The notes under the pieces: generated by a model
What the model was told of the DNA's origin: nothing
Databases searched by the model: none
Seen by the model: the letters and a program-made list of their open reading frames with translations, nothing else
Part shown: positions 24,420-34,067 of the stretch, one piece after another
Layout of the letters: the number at the start of each line of letters is the position of its first letter
How positions within the stretch are numbered: position 1 is the stretch's first letter
Made by a program: the position numbers and the translations under genes
From: a virus
Strand: one strand, 5' to 3'
IMG/VR virus record: IMGVR_UViG_3300021963_000126
Coordinates: 1 to 63,690 of that record
Length of the DNA stretch: 63,690 nucleotides

Positions 24420-25268
24420 ATGCTAAATGACGAATTTGACAAAACAAAACCAAAAAACTTTCTCGAAGCAGTAGGTAAAGATCTTTTACAAAAAACCCAA
24501 CTAGGCAGATTAGCAAAGGCGGTTGGCACCCTTTCTGACAAAATAGGCCTTACAAGGTTAGGAAAACTTGAAAAGGGAGGAAAGCAACCGCTACCTAGTT
24601 TTGATGTGCTATATCAAGAAGAAAAAGATTTTAGGACACGATTGGTAGTTCCGGTGAACTATATGTTCAGTCAAGATTTTCAATGGCCGGCAGGCTCGCC
24701 CTATCCGTTTAAAAAAGGTATTACTTTTCCTTTTACTCCAGTAATTACACAGGAATGGAGTGCAAACTACTCAACATTAAATCCTACTCATTCTAACTAT
24801 TCTTTGCATTTTTATAAACACAGCTCTGTAGGCCCAATAAGTGTGAGTGGAAAATTTGCAGTTCAAAATAAACTGGATGCAGTTACGTGGTTACAAACTG
24901 TACACTCTCTCCGTGCTCTTACCAAAATGCGTTTTGGTAAAGATACTAATAAAGGCCTTCCACCGCCAGTATGTAGATTTTTTGCTTACGGAGAACTGCA
25001 ATATAACAATGTCCCAGTTGTAGTACAATCTGTAAGAGTTGACCTACCCGATGGCGTAGATTATTATGCCGCAGACATAAATCAAGATAGATTAGATAAA
25101 GATAAACCTGTCTCCGGAACAATGGTGCCAACGTTGTCTACTATAACTATTAATCTATTACCTATGTATAGTAGAGCAGAATTGCTTAATCTAGCGCACG
25201 TTGATGATTATATGGCAGGATTAGATTCAACTAAATCAAAGTCAAGTAAAACTCAAGGATTCCTATAA
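24420..25268 (+). CDS. Baseplate tail-tube junction protein (gp48/gp54-like)
   Basis: A 282-residue protein, first of the plus-strand late operon. The central region has ITFPFTPVITQEWSANYST near residue 102, then a long beta stretch with HSLRALTKMRFGKDTNKG near residue 158 and PPPVCRFFAYGELQYNNVPVV near residue 180. TMVPTLSTITINLLPMYSR near residue 238 follows. This pattern is shared by tube-like proteins that cap the baseplate hub and start tail-tube polymerisation (T4 gp48 and gp54). Which of the two it corresponds to is not resolved. Its stop codon overlaps the gp53 ATG by one base. Confidence 0.65.
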   Translation: MLNDEFDKTKPKNFLEAVGKDLLQKTQLGRLAKAVGTLSDKIGLTRLGKLEKGGKQPLPSFDVLYQEEKDFRTRLVVPVNYMFSQDFQWPAGSPYPFKKGITFPFTPVITQEWSANYSTLNPTHSNYSLHFYKHSSVGPISVSGKFAVQNKLDAVTWLQTVHSLRALTKMRFGKDTNKGLPPPVCRFFAYGELQYNNVPVVVQSVRVDLPDGVDYYAADINQDRLDKDKPVSGTMVPTLSTITINLLPMYSRAELLNLAHVDDYMAGLDSTKSKSSKTQGFL

Positions 25269-25564
25269 TGTCTTTTAAAAATACTAGCCCTTACTATCAA
25301 ACTCCATTTAACGGGTCGTACCTTGATATTATGACTATGAGAAACATACCTGCTCTTTCAGAAGATGTTGAATATGAAATTCTTCCTCAATATGAATATA
25401 GGCCTGATTTATTGGCATTTGACTTATATGACGATGTTAATTTATGGTGGGTGTTTGCTGTAAGAAATAAAGATGTTATTAAAGATCCAGTATTTGACAT
25501 GTTTGCAGGTCAAAAAATAAGAATACCTCTTATGGAAACACTTCAACGTTCGTTAGGTTTATAA
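25268..25564 (+). CDS. gp53: Baseplate wedge protein gp53
   Basis: A 98-residue protein matching the gp53 core: MRNIPALSEDVEYEILPQYE, YRPDLLAFDLYDDVNLWWVF, and a LysM-like end, VFDMFAGQKIRIPLMETL. T4 gp53 has 196 residues, so only the conserved core is kept. gp53 joins the wedges around the hub. The LysM-like end, found in many phage gp53 proteins, may be structural. It is tightly coupled with its neighbours on both sides. Confidence 0.85.
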   Translation: MSFKNTSPYYQTPFNGSYLDIMTMRNIPALSEDVEYEILPQYEYRPDLLAFDLYDDVNLWWVFAVRNKDVIKDPVFDMFAGQKIRIPLMETLQRSLGL

Positions 25565-25565
25565 A

Positions 25566-27818
25566 ATGGGCACAGTTACTCGAAAAACTGCATCCGTAAA
25601 CGTAGCTACAGGTAGTACTAACGGACAAAAATCCAATGATAGTTTTAATGTTAGCTCAAATAACGGAACAACAAGCGGCGATGTTAATAGAAAAACTGAA
25701 AACAACGCAGAAAAAATAGGAAATCAAAACAATTCTGCAGTTAAACAGGCTGACGTTGGAATTCCGCCGTATGCCTGGAAAGGAGACAGAAATCCATTAC
25801 ACGAGTTTAGGACTTTTAACTATTTGTTTACCTTGGCAGCGGTACAAGAAAGCGCACTAAAAAATCCCAAATCTATAAGACAATCAACTGAAAAGTTTGT
25901 TGTTGCTAAATCTGCAGGTAAAGGCTCAAACAAACCTGACACTAATCCCTTTGCTATAACTACGGAGTTAACAAAGGCTTCTAAATTAGTTGAAGATTTT
26001 AATGAATTAAGTCCCGGTAGATTTGACCTGTACTTAAACAATGTTGAAATTGAAACGTTAATGGCTTTTAGTAAAACAACCAATCTTGCAATGGCTACTA
26101 AAATTAGTTTTGAAGTTCACGAGCCCTTAAGCGTCTCTGGATTTTTAGAAGCAATACAGGTAGCCGCCATTGCAGCTGGTCATAAATCTTATATGGGAGC
26201 ACCATTTGTTCTTAAAGTTGAATTTCTTGGATATTCTGACAAAGAACCCGGCCCGTCTACTAGACCCATGACGGTAGATAACGGAAATAGATATTTTGTT
26301 CTTAATCTTACAAAAATAGATATTGATGTTACAGAAGCAGGAACAAAATATAGAGTCCAAGCTATAGCTCACAACGAAACAGGTTATGGAGATAGTAACG
26401 ATCTAAAGACACCTATACAAATAAGTGGTACTACTGTAGGAACTATTCTACAAAATTTAATGAGTTCTTTAGAACAATCAGAACTAGAAGCACTAAAAAA
26501 AGAAACTGGTCAATCGACTAACAATTACGACAGATATGAAATTGTGTTTCCTAGTCTAGTAGGAGATAAACTAGTATATGATCAAGTTAATACAGCTTTA
26601 CGAGATTCACCTGTTACTGAATTATTAAATTCTGGAGGTTTATATTCAATGCCCCCTCCTGGGCCAATATTATCTGAAATGTATTCTTCGGGTAATGTTC
26701 CAAAATTTACTTTTAATCCAGCACTCAACGCAAACAAACAACCAAAATTTGAAATATCTAAAACAATGATGCAGTTTACAAAAGGAGCAAAGGTACATGA
26801 TATTATTGCTTCTATTGTCCGAGATAGTGCCTGGGGCAAAAGAATATTTTCCGAACCTCCAGAGAAAGTTATTAAAAACGGAATGGTTGAGTTTGTTCAT
26901 GTAGCTATTGAAGTTGAATATGTCGACGGTCAATGGAATCCGCATACAAGGCGTCCAGTGTACCGTTATAGATATCTAGTAATACCTTATAAAATGCATT
27001 TTACAAGAATACCATTATTTCAAAAATTTATTTCAAAAGCAGAAATGCAAAATTTTGTAGACAAATATGTTAAAAGAAAATACAGTTATTTGTATACAGG
27101 AGAAAATGTTGATATTATTAAATTTAATATTACTTTAAATCATCTTTTCTACCAATCATACGCACAAAATTTAGGTAATAAAACTATACCTATATACACT
27201 GATTCAAATAAAAAACAAAATTCAGTAAACAAGGGTCTTAACTCTACAGACCCCGATGTAGCACTGAACACGTTTATTCCAGAAACTCCAAGACGAGCTG
27301 ATTCTAAATTAAGTAACATTGTTAAACACGGTTCAAATGCTGGCCAAAGAGATTATTATTCTTACGATGTATTGGTGGGTGCCATGCATCAGGCTATTCT
27401 TGACAATACTGATATGATAAAGTGTGAAGTAGAAATAATAGGAGATCCTTATTATCTAGTAACCGGAGGAATTGGAAATTACAGACCCGTATTACTTGAC
27501 GGCGGAATAACAACCGATGGTGAAGCTCCTTATCAAACTCATGATGTTGTTGTAGTTTTAGAATTTAAAAACCCGTCAGATATTAATCAATCCACAGGCA
27601 AAGCTACAAAATTTGATGAAGGTGCGGTTTCGTTTAGTGGTTGTTTTAGGGTAATTAAAGTACAGAACAAATTTGTAGACGGAATGTTTACTCAAAGATT
27701 GCATCTTGTAAGAATTCCGGGACAACCGTACGATAGTGCTAAACCTCCAGTAGCAGGAAGTTCAGCATCGACAGTTGGCCTAGTTGACGTTGACGCTCCT
27801 TCCCCACCAACAGAATAA
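25566..27818 (+). CDS. Putative baseplate hub protein upstream of gp5
   Basis: A 750-residue virion protein. The first 70 residues are Ser/Asn/Thr-rich and likely disordered. Then comes a folded region with HEFRTFNYLFTLAAVQESAL near residue 79, FDLYLNNVEIETLMAFSKTT near residue 154, and FVLKVEFLGYSDKEPG near residue 215. GTKYRVQAIAHNETGYGDSN lies near residue 260, and the C-terminus is Pro/Ser-rich. Position between gp53 and gp5 and the FLGY/hub-like pattern suggest an equivalent of the gp27 hub ring that holds the gp5 needle. It is about twice the length of T4 gp27 (391), so the assignment rests mostly on context. Confidence 0.5.
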   Translation: MGTVTRKTASVNVATGSTNGQKSNDSFNVSSNNGTTSGDVNRKTENNAEKIGNQNNSAVKQADVGIPPYAWKGDRNPLHEFRTFNYLFTLAAVQESALKNPKSIRQSTEKFVVAKSAGKGSNKPDTNPFAITTELTKASKLVEDFNELSPGRFDLYLNNVEIETLMAFSKTTNLAMATKISFEVHEPLSVSGFLEAIQVAAIAAGHKSYMGAPFVLKVEFLGYSDKEPGPSTRPMTVDNGNRYFVLNLTKIDIDVTEAGTKYRVQAIAHNETGYGDSNDLKTPIQISGTTVGTILQNLMSSLEQSELEALKKETGQSTNNYDRYEIVFPSLVGDKLVYDQVNTALRDSPVTELLNSGGLYSMPPPGPILSEMYSSGNVPKFTFNPALNANKQPKFEISKTMMQFTKGAKVHDIIASIVRDSAWGKRIFSEPPEKVIKNGMVEFVHVAIEVEYVDGQWNPHTRRPVYRYRYLVIPYKMHFTRIPLFQKFISKAEMQNFVDKYVKRKYSYLYTGENVDIIKFNITLNHLFYQSYAQNLGNKTIPIYTDSNKKQNSVNKGLNSTDPDVALNTFIPETPRRADSKLSNIVKHGSNAGQRDYYSYDVLVGAMHQAILDNTDMIKCEVEIIGDPYYLVTGGIGNYRPVLLDGGITTDGEAPYQTHDVVVVLEFKNPSDINQSTGKATKFDEGAVSFSGCFRVIKVQNKFVDGMFTQRLHLVRIPGQPYDSAKPPVAGSSASTVGLVDVDAPSPPTE

Positions 27819-27820
27819 TT

Positions 27821-30130
27821 ATGACAATTAATAAAAGAACTGGTTTTAAATTACCACATCCTGGACCTTATATAGGACGGGTTACAAATCATATTGATCC
27901 TACATACATGGGAGATCTAGAAGTTGTACTCGAATTAGGAGCATGGGCTACTACAGAACTTAAATCAAAAAGTATTACAGTGCGTTATCTTAATCCTTTT
28001 TACGGTGCAACTTCTGCACAGTTTGAAGGTAACAACCCTTCTAATTTTAATGATGTTCAGAAGTCTTACGGAATGTGGTTTATTCCTCCTGATATTGGTT
28101 GTAGGGTACTGTGTACATTTGTCGAAAGCGATTCAAATCAAGGTTATTGGTTTGGTAGCGTCCAAGATAGATTTCAAAATCATATGGTTCCTGGTATTGC
28201 TACTCCATCAACACCTGCTGAAATTGCTTGGGGCCCGGGAGAAAAAGAAAAATATGACGGCGTTCCTACTCCTGTTGCAGAATTTTTAACAAGAAATTTT
28301 GACGGTGCGTTTAATCCCAACGGTATCCCAAAACCTGTCCATCCTTTTGCCGAACGTCTATTAAGACAGGGCCTACTTGCAGACACTAACCGTGGCGCAA
28401 CATCTAGCACTGCTAGGAGAGAAATTCCTAGCAGAGTTTTTGGAATAAGCACTCCGGGGCCAGTTGATTTAACCGGCCCCCGTCGAACTATTAGTTCAGG
28501 ATCATTAAGCAATGAAAGATATACAATTCCTGTAAGCAGACGTTCAGGTCACACTTTTGTAATGGATGATGGCGATATTTTAGGAAACAACCAATTGGTT
28601 AGATTACGATCTTCGTCGGGGCATCAAATTTTATTGAATGATTCAATTGGAGTTGTATATATTGCTAATGCTGAAGGCTCGGCGTGGCTTGAAATGACCG
28701 CGTCTGGGAAGATAGATATCTATGCACAGGATTCAGTAAGTATCCATAGTGAAGGTGATTTTAATTTTAAAGCAGATAGAAATATTAATCTCGAAGCAGG
28801 CCAAAATATTTGTATGAAATCGGCCGCAGATACCATCATTAACTCTGATGCTAATTTTCATTTACTTACAAGCGGTGATGTAAGAGTAAGAGCAGAAGGT
28901 GATTTAGAAATGTTATCTATCCATGCTTTAAATCTTACATCTGCTAAAACTATGAATTTTAGGTCTTACGAAAAACTCAACCTTATGTCGTCTGGAGGAG
29001 ATTTAAGCCTTATTGCAGTCGGTGGTGATGTTAAAGCAGGACCAAAAGTACGACTTAAAGTAGTCGGCGATCAAGCCGCAACTGCAACAAAGGCGTCAGG
29101 CTCTACTACCAAACTTAATACAGTTCCGGTTCCAAAGACTAGTGTTAGTGCAGGATGGCCTGCAAGATATCAGGACGGAACACTTGATAGTATTATGTCT
29201 CGGGTACCTATGCACGAGCCTTGGGCGGCACATGATTCATATAATCCTGGTGCTAATGCATCGTTTATAACATCTGATGGAACGGTGAATCCGCCAGCCT
29301 CTGGAGATTCACCGGTTTCTTCGGCACCTGTAGTAATGACATATTTTACAGATGCATGGTTTGAGTTTGACAAAGCAGTTTTATTACCAGCAGGTGAAGC
29401 GGCACTTAAAGCCTTTGCTGATAAAATTAAAGCATCTTCTGGCCCGCACACTATTACAGTAATAGGTCACACTGACAGTAAAGGTACTCCAAGTTATAAT
29501 CTAGACCTGTCTCAAAGGAGAGCTGGCTCAGCAAAAACTTTCTTGGTATCACAGGGGCTCGATTCGAGTTCAATTATTACTAGGGGCAAAGGTGCAACAG
29601 AACCAGTTGCCGCAAATGAAATAAACGGTAAAGATAATCCCGAAGGCAGAGCAAAAAATAGAAGAGTTGAAATTAAAGTTGTAGGAAGTTTTGCAGATGT
29701 CCCAACATCTACGTCAGATGAAGGATTAACATTTACTGCTAGAACAGGCGATAAGGCACACTTTGAACAATTATCTACGCCAATGAAAAATGCCATGCGA
29801 GCAATGGCTAACGAATATAAAATAAAAACAAACAAATCTATTATTATTAGCAGTTCATATCGATCAAGCGCCGAAGAAACGGATTTATATAATAGATGGT
29901 TAGCGGCCGGCGGCCGGCCAAAAGGAGCACTAGGCCCGGGCGATCCTGGAGTACCAAAAGCTGGCGGAATTACAACTCCAGTAAAACCGGGAGGAGTAAG
30001 TCCTCATACAAAGGGCATTGCAGTAGACACTCCCCAAGCTTCTACACTACAGTCGTTGGGACTATTGGCAAAATACGGTCTACGCATTCCGTATCCATGG
30101 GACCCAGATCATATACAATTAGGTCAATAA
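27821..30130 (+). CDS. gp5: Baseplate needle gp5 with OmpA-like and M15 peptidase domains
   Basis: Central cell-puncturing needle. Visible domains: OB-fold start (residues 1-125; LPHPGPYIGRVTNHIDPTYMGD and G-Y-W-F-G-S-V-Q-D), a repeat beta-helix needle (about 240-420; short V-x-V and D-I-x-I repeats), and a Pro/Ser linker. An OmpA-type peptidoglycan-binding domain follows (505-622; GHTDSKGTPSYNLDLSQRRA and AKNRRVEI). The last is an M15-type peptidase domain (640-769; SSYRSSAEETDLY, zinc ligands H729 and D736 in SPHTKGIAVD, H764 in WDPDH). T4 gp5 carries a glycosidase lysozyme domain instead; none is seen here. The activity would be cleavage of peptidoglycan peptides in the periplasm. All M15 ligands are present. 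Confidence 0.88.
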   Translation: MTINKRTGFKLPHPGPYIGRVTNHIDPTYMGDLEVVLELGAWATTELKSKSITVRYLNPFYGATSAQFEGNNPSNFNDVQKSYGMWFIPPDIGCRVLCTFVESDSNQGYWFGSVQDRFQNHMVPGIATPSTPAEIAWGPGEKEKYDGVPTPVAEFLTRNFDGAFNPNGIPKPVHPFAERLLRQGLLADTNRGATSSTARREIPSRVFGISTPGPVDLTGPRRTISSGSLSNERYTIPVSRRSGHTFVMDDGDILGNNQLVRLRSSSGHQILLNDSIGVVYIANAEGSAWLEMTASGKIDIYAQDSVSIHSEGDFNFKADRNINLEAGQNICMKSAADTIINSDANFHLLTSGDVRVRAEGDLEMLSIHALNLTSAKTMNFRSYEKLNLMSSGGDLSLIAVGGDVKAGPKVRLKVVGDQAATATKASGSTTKLNTVPVPKTSVSAGWPARYQDGTLDSIMSRVPMHEPWAAHDSYNPGANASFITSDGTVNPPASGDSPVSSAPVVMTYFTDAWFEFDKAVLLPAGEAALKAFADKIKASSGPHTITVIGHTDSKGTPSYNLDLSQRRAGSAKTFLVSQGLDSSSIITRGKGATEPVAANEINGKDNPEGRAKNRRVEIKVVGSFADVPTSTSDEGLTFTARTGDKAHFEQLSTPMKNAMRAMANEYKIKTNKSIIISSSYRSSAEETDLYNRWLAAGGRPKGALGPGDPGVPKAGGITTPVKPGGVSPHTKGIAVDTPQASTLQSLGLLAKYGLRIPYPWDPDHIQLGQ

Positions 30131-30133
30131 ATA
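30126..30133 (+). promoter_or_regulatory. Late promoter almost on the gp25 start codon (AATAAATA)
   Basis: AATAAATA, then CACT, then ATG of gp25. The T4 rule puts the start at 30139, one base into the ATG; a 1-base shift would give a leaderless mRNA. The motif overlaps the end of gp5. Confidence 0.5.
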
Positions 30134-30137
30134 CACT

Positions 30138-30572
30138 ATGTCATACAAGAATCTTGTTATTAAACCTCCAAAATATACCAATAACGACGGAGTAAAAGAA
30201 AGTCAATTTTATAAAGGCTTTAGTACGGTTAATGATACCGCATCGGTATCTCTTTTTGACTATGAATTAATAAGACAAGATTTAATTAATCGCCTTTCAA
30301 CAGCTAGGGGCGAGCGTGTAATGAATCCCAATTTTGGTACAATTATTTGGCATCTAATTTACGACCCCCTTACTGATCAGTTAAGGGATGAAATCAAAGA
30401 CGATCTTGTTTCTGTAATTACAAGCGACCCTAGAATAAGTCCGGTAAAACTAGAACTAGTTGATAAAGATTACGGCATACTTGTTGAGATTACTCTAGCA
30501 GTTCTTTCTACTAATCAAATTGAAAAAATGAGTTTAACATTTGATAGAGAACTAGGTTTAATAGCACAATAA
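30138..30572 (+). CDS. gp25: Baseplate wedge protein gp25
   Basis: A 144-residue member of the GPW/gp25 family, which has a lysozyme-like fold but is structural in contractile tails. Visible marks are FSTVNDTASVSLFDYELIRQ near residue 28, LSTARGERVMNPNFGTIIW near residue 54, and the DPLTDQLRDEIKDDL helix. The size matches T4 gp25 (132). The gene begins 7 nt after gp5. No good ribosome binding site lies at normal distance; a late promoter is almost on the ATG. Confidence 0.93.
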   Translation: MSYKNLVIKPPKYTNNDGVKESQFYKGFSTVNDTASVSLFDYELIRQDLINRLSTARGERVMNPNFGTIIWHLIYDPLTDQLRDEIKDDLVSVITSDPRISPVKLELVDKDYGILVEITLAVLSTNQIEKMSLTFDRELGLIAQ

Positions 30573-30576
30573 AAAC

Positions 30577-30604
30577 CCAATATTTTTAATTAAATAAATA
30601 TTGG
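30577..30604. repeat. Inverted repeat around the gp6 late promoter
   Basis: CCAATATTT and AAATATTGG are perfect 9-base arms separated by 10 bases. The late promoter is within the right half. It could be an operator-like palindrome or a weak stem at the end of gp25 mRNA. It does not cover the gp6 ribosome binding site. Confidence 0.5.
30593..30600 (+). promoter_or_regulatory. Late promoter for gp6 and gp7 (AATAAATA)
   Basis: AATAAATA with a predicted start at 30606 and an 18-nt leader to gp6. It is the last late promoter seen before the 16-kb gp6/gp7-like pair. Confidence 0.6.
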
Positions 30605-30623
30605 TATCGGAAAAACAAATTAT

Positions 30624-33600
30624 ATGATACCATCAACAACTAATCAGCTTCTTGTAGCCGAAGATTGGAAAAAAATATACCAATCTTATAAAAACGCAGA
30701 CTTTAAAAGCTACGATTTCGAAACGCTTCGTAGGACAATGATATCGTACCTGCGAGAAAATTACCCAGAAGATTTTAATGATTACATCGATTCTAGCGAG
30801 TATATTGCTCTAATTGATCTTATTGCGTTTCTAGGACAGAATTTAAGTTTTCGTGTAGATTTAAATGCTCGTGAAAATTTTTTAGAAACTGCAGAACGAC
30901 GTGAAAGTGTTTTACGATTAGCAAGATTAATTAATTATAATGCTAAAAGAAATTATCCTGCAACAGGATTATTAAAGATTGTGTCAATTCAGGGCACTGA
31001 CACTGTATTCGACAGTAGCGGTCTTAATTTGTCCAACGTACCGATATCATGGAACGACCCAACTAATCCAAATTGGTTTGAACAGTTTATAACTATTCTT
31101 AATTCGGCAATGCCTTCGACTATGAGTTTTGGAAAACCTGCTGCCAAGGCAACAGTTGATGGTATATCTACAGAAAAATATACCATTTCTAGTAATAATG
31201 ATAGTGTTGCTGTATTTTCTTTTAATAAAAGTATTAACGGAAGCAATTTTACATTTGAAATTGTATCATCTAGTTTTGATACCACAATTTACGAAGATGT
31301 TCCAAAGCCAAGAAGCCCTTTTGGAATTTTATATAGGAACGATAACAAAGGAACCAACTCAGCTAACTCTGGATTTTTTGTCCAGTTTAAGCAAGGTACG
31401 TTAAATGTTTCTGATTTTAATCTTGACAATCCTGTACCAAACGAAATTATAGGTATTGATGCTCCTAATATTAACGAAACTGATGTTTGGCTATGGCAAC
31501 TTAATCAAGACGGTACTTATCCTGCTAATCCTTGGAAGAAAGTTTCGTCAGTATCAGGAAACAATGTTATATACAACAGCTTGTCGACAGACGAAAGGAA
31601 TTTATATTCAGTTATCACAAGAGAAGATGATCAAATTGATTTAAATTTTACTGACGGTAGTTTTGGAAATTTACCTAAAGGACAATTTAAACTGTGGTAT
31701 AGACAAAGTACTGGTATTTCTTATTTGATTAAAGCATCGCAAATGCAGAATATTAGTTTTAGCATTCCGTACGTCAACAGTCAAGGCCAAGCACACACAA
31801 TTTCTTTTATAGCATCGTTACAATACAATGTAGGAAATAGCTCACCGGCCGAAACTAACGTACAAATTAAAACAAAAGCTCCTCAAGCATTTTATAGTCA
31901 AAATAGAATGGTAACAGCAGAAGATTATAATATTGTACCTCTTACAGTTGGTACGGATATATTAAAAGTTAAGACGGTTAATAGAATATCTAGTGGAGTT
32001 TCAAGATATTATGAACTTACTGATGTATCGGGAAAATATAGTAGTGTAAACATCTACGGTGATGACGGTATTCTTTATAAAGAAGTTAAAGAATATAATT
32101 TTGAATATAAAATTAGTACAAGAAATGAGATTAAATTTGCTATTAAAAATAATCTCGTATCAGTGTTTAATTTAAAAGAGTTTCGAAATTTCTATTACGA
32201 ATATTATCTCCGTCCTAATTTTGAAAATTATAGTGTAAACTGGACACAGGCTACAAAAAATACTAATCAAGTTACCGGTTATTTTAATTTAGATGGATTG
32301 CCTACTCCTGCCGGAGACTTTTCATCTAATAATCTTAAGTATGTAACTACGGGTGCTCTTGTAAAATTTATTGCCCCTAGAAAAATTAATCCGTTACTCA
32401 CTAACGACTCTACTCTTTATCAACAATATTTTTTACCGAACGGTAAACTTACATTTACGTCAGACGGTACAACAAGTTTATACAAATGGGCAAAAGTAAT
32501 TTCTATTGTAGGCGACGGATATAATGAAGGTAAAGGTACACTGCTTAACGGTAGTGGTCCTGTTACATTGAGCACATCTCTTCCTACTGGAGCTATTCCA
32601 GTTGAAGTTATTACTAAATTTATTAATATTCCTTCAGAAGCATTACAAGCTCAATTAGTCAACATAAGTTTAACAAAAAGAAATTTTGGCATAAGTTTGG
32701 ACCAAGATACAAAATCTTGGTATATTGTTTCAGATTCTAACATTGATCTTACATCTCCTTTTAGTTTAATAAATCAAAAGGATACTACTGATACAAATAA
32801 AGACGCAAGTTGGATGGTATCTTTTGTATGGACAGGAATAAACTATAAAGTTACATATAGGGTAATTGAATATATATTTGAAAGTCTTAATAATACTTCT
32901 TTCTTTGTCGATAATCAAAAAATAAATTATGATTATATTAATGATACTATAATAAAAGATAGTATTACAGTGTTAGGTATCAATCGATCACCACTAGTAT
33001 CAACTGGAGAAAGTTTAAAAGTCGATCAACCTTGGCAAGTTGATGCACCAGTAATAGAACTTGACGGATATCAAGAGCCTAGGAAAGTAAAAATAAGTTT
33101 TTATGACATTGACGAGGACGGCCAAATTGATAATCCTGACTCATTTGTAGACATTGTTAATCCCGATTATTTTGATTCTGTTACAGGATTTAAAAGTAAT
33201 TTTGTATTTTTTAAATGGAATACTGGTAGGACTCGTTACACGGTAGCTGATCCTACACAGTTTTTCTCTTGCCCCACTGAAAATGATGTTCCTCAATCAA
33301 TGTTAACTGACGGACAGTTATTTTACTTCTATGACGATGCGGTTAATGTTATTAAAATTTGGGACGAATCAATTTTAGATTACGTTTTACAGACAGATTA
33401 TTTCGCAAGACCAGGACGGTCAGATCTTAAATTTCATTATATACACAAGGCATCTCAAGACAGAAGATTAGATCCTGGTAAAACAAATTTAATGGATATC
33501 TACTTACTGACTAAATCTTACGACACTGAATTTAGAAATTGGTTATATACTGGAGACGGTACAGAACCATATCCTCCAACAACTCAGGGATTAGACACTT

Positions 33601-34067
33601 CTTATTCGTTGTTATTAAATCCTCTTAAAAGTATTAGTGACGAATTAGTGTTCCAACCTGCAAAATACAAAATATTATTTGGCGATAAGGCACCCGCAGT
33701 ACTCCAAGCAACTTTTAAGGCAACAAAAAATCCTGCTAGATCCAATAGCGACAATGATCTTAAAACACGAATTCTTACAGCAATTGACCAGTTCTTTAGT
33801 ATAGACAATTGGGATTTTGGTCAAACTTTCTTTTTTAGTGAATTGTCAACCTATGTAATGAATATAATGACTCCGGACATTACTAATTTTATTATTGTTC
33901 CTAAACAAGAATATGCGTTTGGTAGTTTATATGAAATTAAATGCAAAAGTAATGAAATTTTTGTATCCGGTGCAACCACCTTTAATATTGAAATTATTGA
34001 TTCTATGACAACTTCACAACTAAAAGCAAGTGGTAACATTACAAATACCGTAAGGGGTCAACAATAA
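30624..34067 (+). CDS. gp6: Baseplate wedge protein gp6, enlarged
   Basis: Core wedge protein whose dimers make the inner baseplate ring. The N-terminus is diagnostic: LVAEDWKKIYQSYKNADFKS, SEYIALIDLIAFLGQNLSFR, DLNARENFLETAERRESVLR, and LARLINYNAKRNYPATG, each family-typical. The core then continues with VTAEDYNIVPLTVG near residue 430. T4 gp6 has 660 residues, and this one has 1,147, mostly from beta-rich insertions in the middle and C-terminal half. The C-terminal region (NDLKTRILTAIDQFFSIDNW) is also gp6-like. Its stop overlaps the next gene's ATG by one base, so the two are coupled. Confidence 0.9.
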   Translation: MIPSTTNQLLVAEDWKKIYQSYKNADFKSYDFETLRRTMISYLRENYPEDFNDYIDSSEYIALIDLIAFLGQNLSFRVDLNARENFLETAERRESVLRLARLINYNAKRNYPATGLLKIVSIQGTDTVFDSSGLNLSNVPISWNDPTNPNWFEQFITILNSAMPSTMSFGKPAAKATVDGISTEKYTISSNNDSVAVFSFNKSINGSNFTFEIVSSSFDTTIYEDVPKPRSPFGILYRNDNKGTNSANSGFFVQFKQGTLNVSDFNLDNPVPNEIIGIDAPNINETDVWLWQLNQDGTYPANPWKKVSSVSGNNVIYNSLSTDERNLYSVITREDDQIDLNFTDGSFGNLPKGQFKLWYRQSTGISYLIKASQMQNISFSIPYVNSQGQAHTISFIASLQYNVGNSSPAETNVQIKTKAPQAFYSQNRMVTAEDYNIVPLTVGTDILKVKTVNRISSGVSRYYELTDVSGKYSSVNIYGDDGILYKEVKEYNFEYKISTRNEIKFAIKNNLVSVFNLKEFRNFYYEYYLRPNFENYSVNWTQATKNTNQVTGYFNLDGLPTPAGDFSSNNLKYVTTGALVKFIAPRKINPLLTNDSTLYQQYFLPNGKLTFTSDGTTSLYKWAKVISIVGDGYNEGKGTLLNGSGPVTLSTSLPTGAIPVEVITKFINIPSEALQAQLVNISLTKRNFGISLDQDTKSWYIVSDSNIDLTSPFSLINQKDTTDTNKDASWMVSFVWTGINYKVTYRVIEYIFESLNNTSFFVDNQKINYDYINDTIIKDSITVLGINRSPLVSTGESLKVDQPWQVDAPVIELDGYQEPRKVKISFYDIDEDGQIDNPDSFVDIVNPDYFDSVTGFKSNFVFFKWNTGRTRYTVADPTQFFSCPTENDVPQSMLTDGQLFYFYDDAVNVIKIWDESILDYVLQTDYFARPGRSDLKFHYIHKASQDRRLDPGKTNLMDIYLLTKSYDTEFRNWLYTGDGTEPYPPTTQGLDTSYSLLLNPLKSISDELVFQPAKYKILFGDKAPAVLQATFKATKNPARSNSDNDLKTRILTAIDQFFSIDNWDFGQTFFFSELSTYVMNIMTPDITNFIIVPKQEYAFGSLYEIKCKSNEIFVSGATTFNIEIIDSMTTSQLKASGNITNTVRGQQ

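Noticed and set aside
27821-30130. A T4-type lysozyme domain in gp5
   Set aside because: No glycosidase catalytic E...D-T pattern is seen between the OB-fold and the beta-helix; the lytic role appears moved to the C-terminal peptidase.
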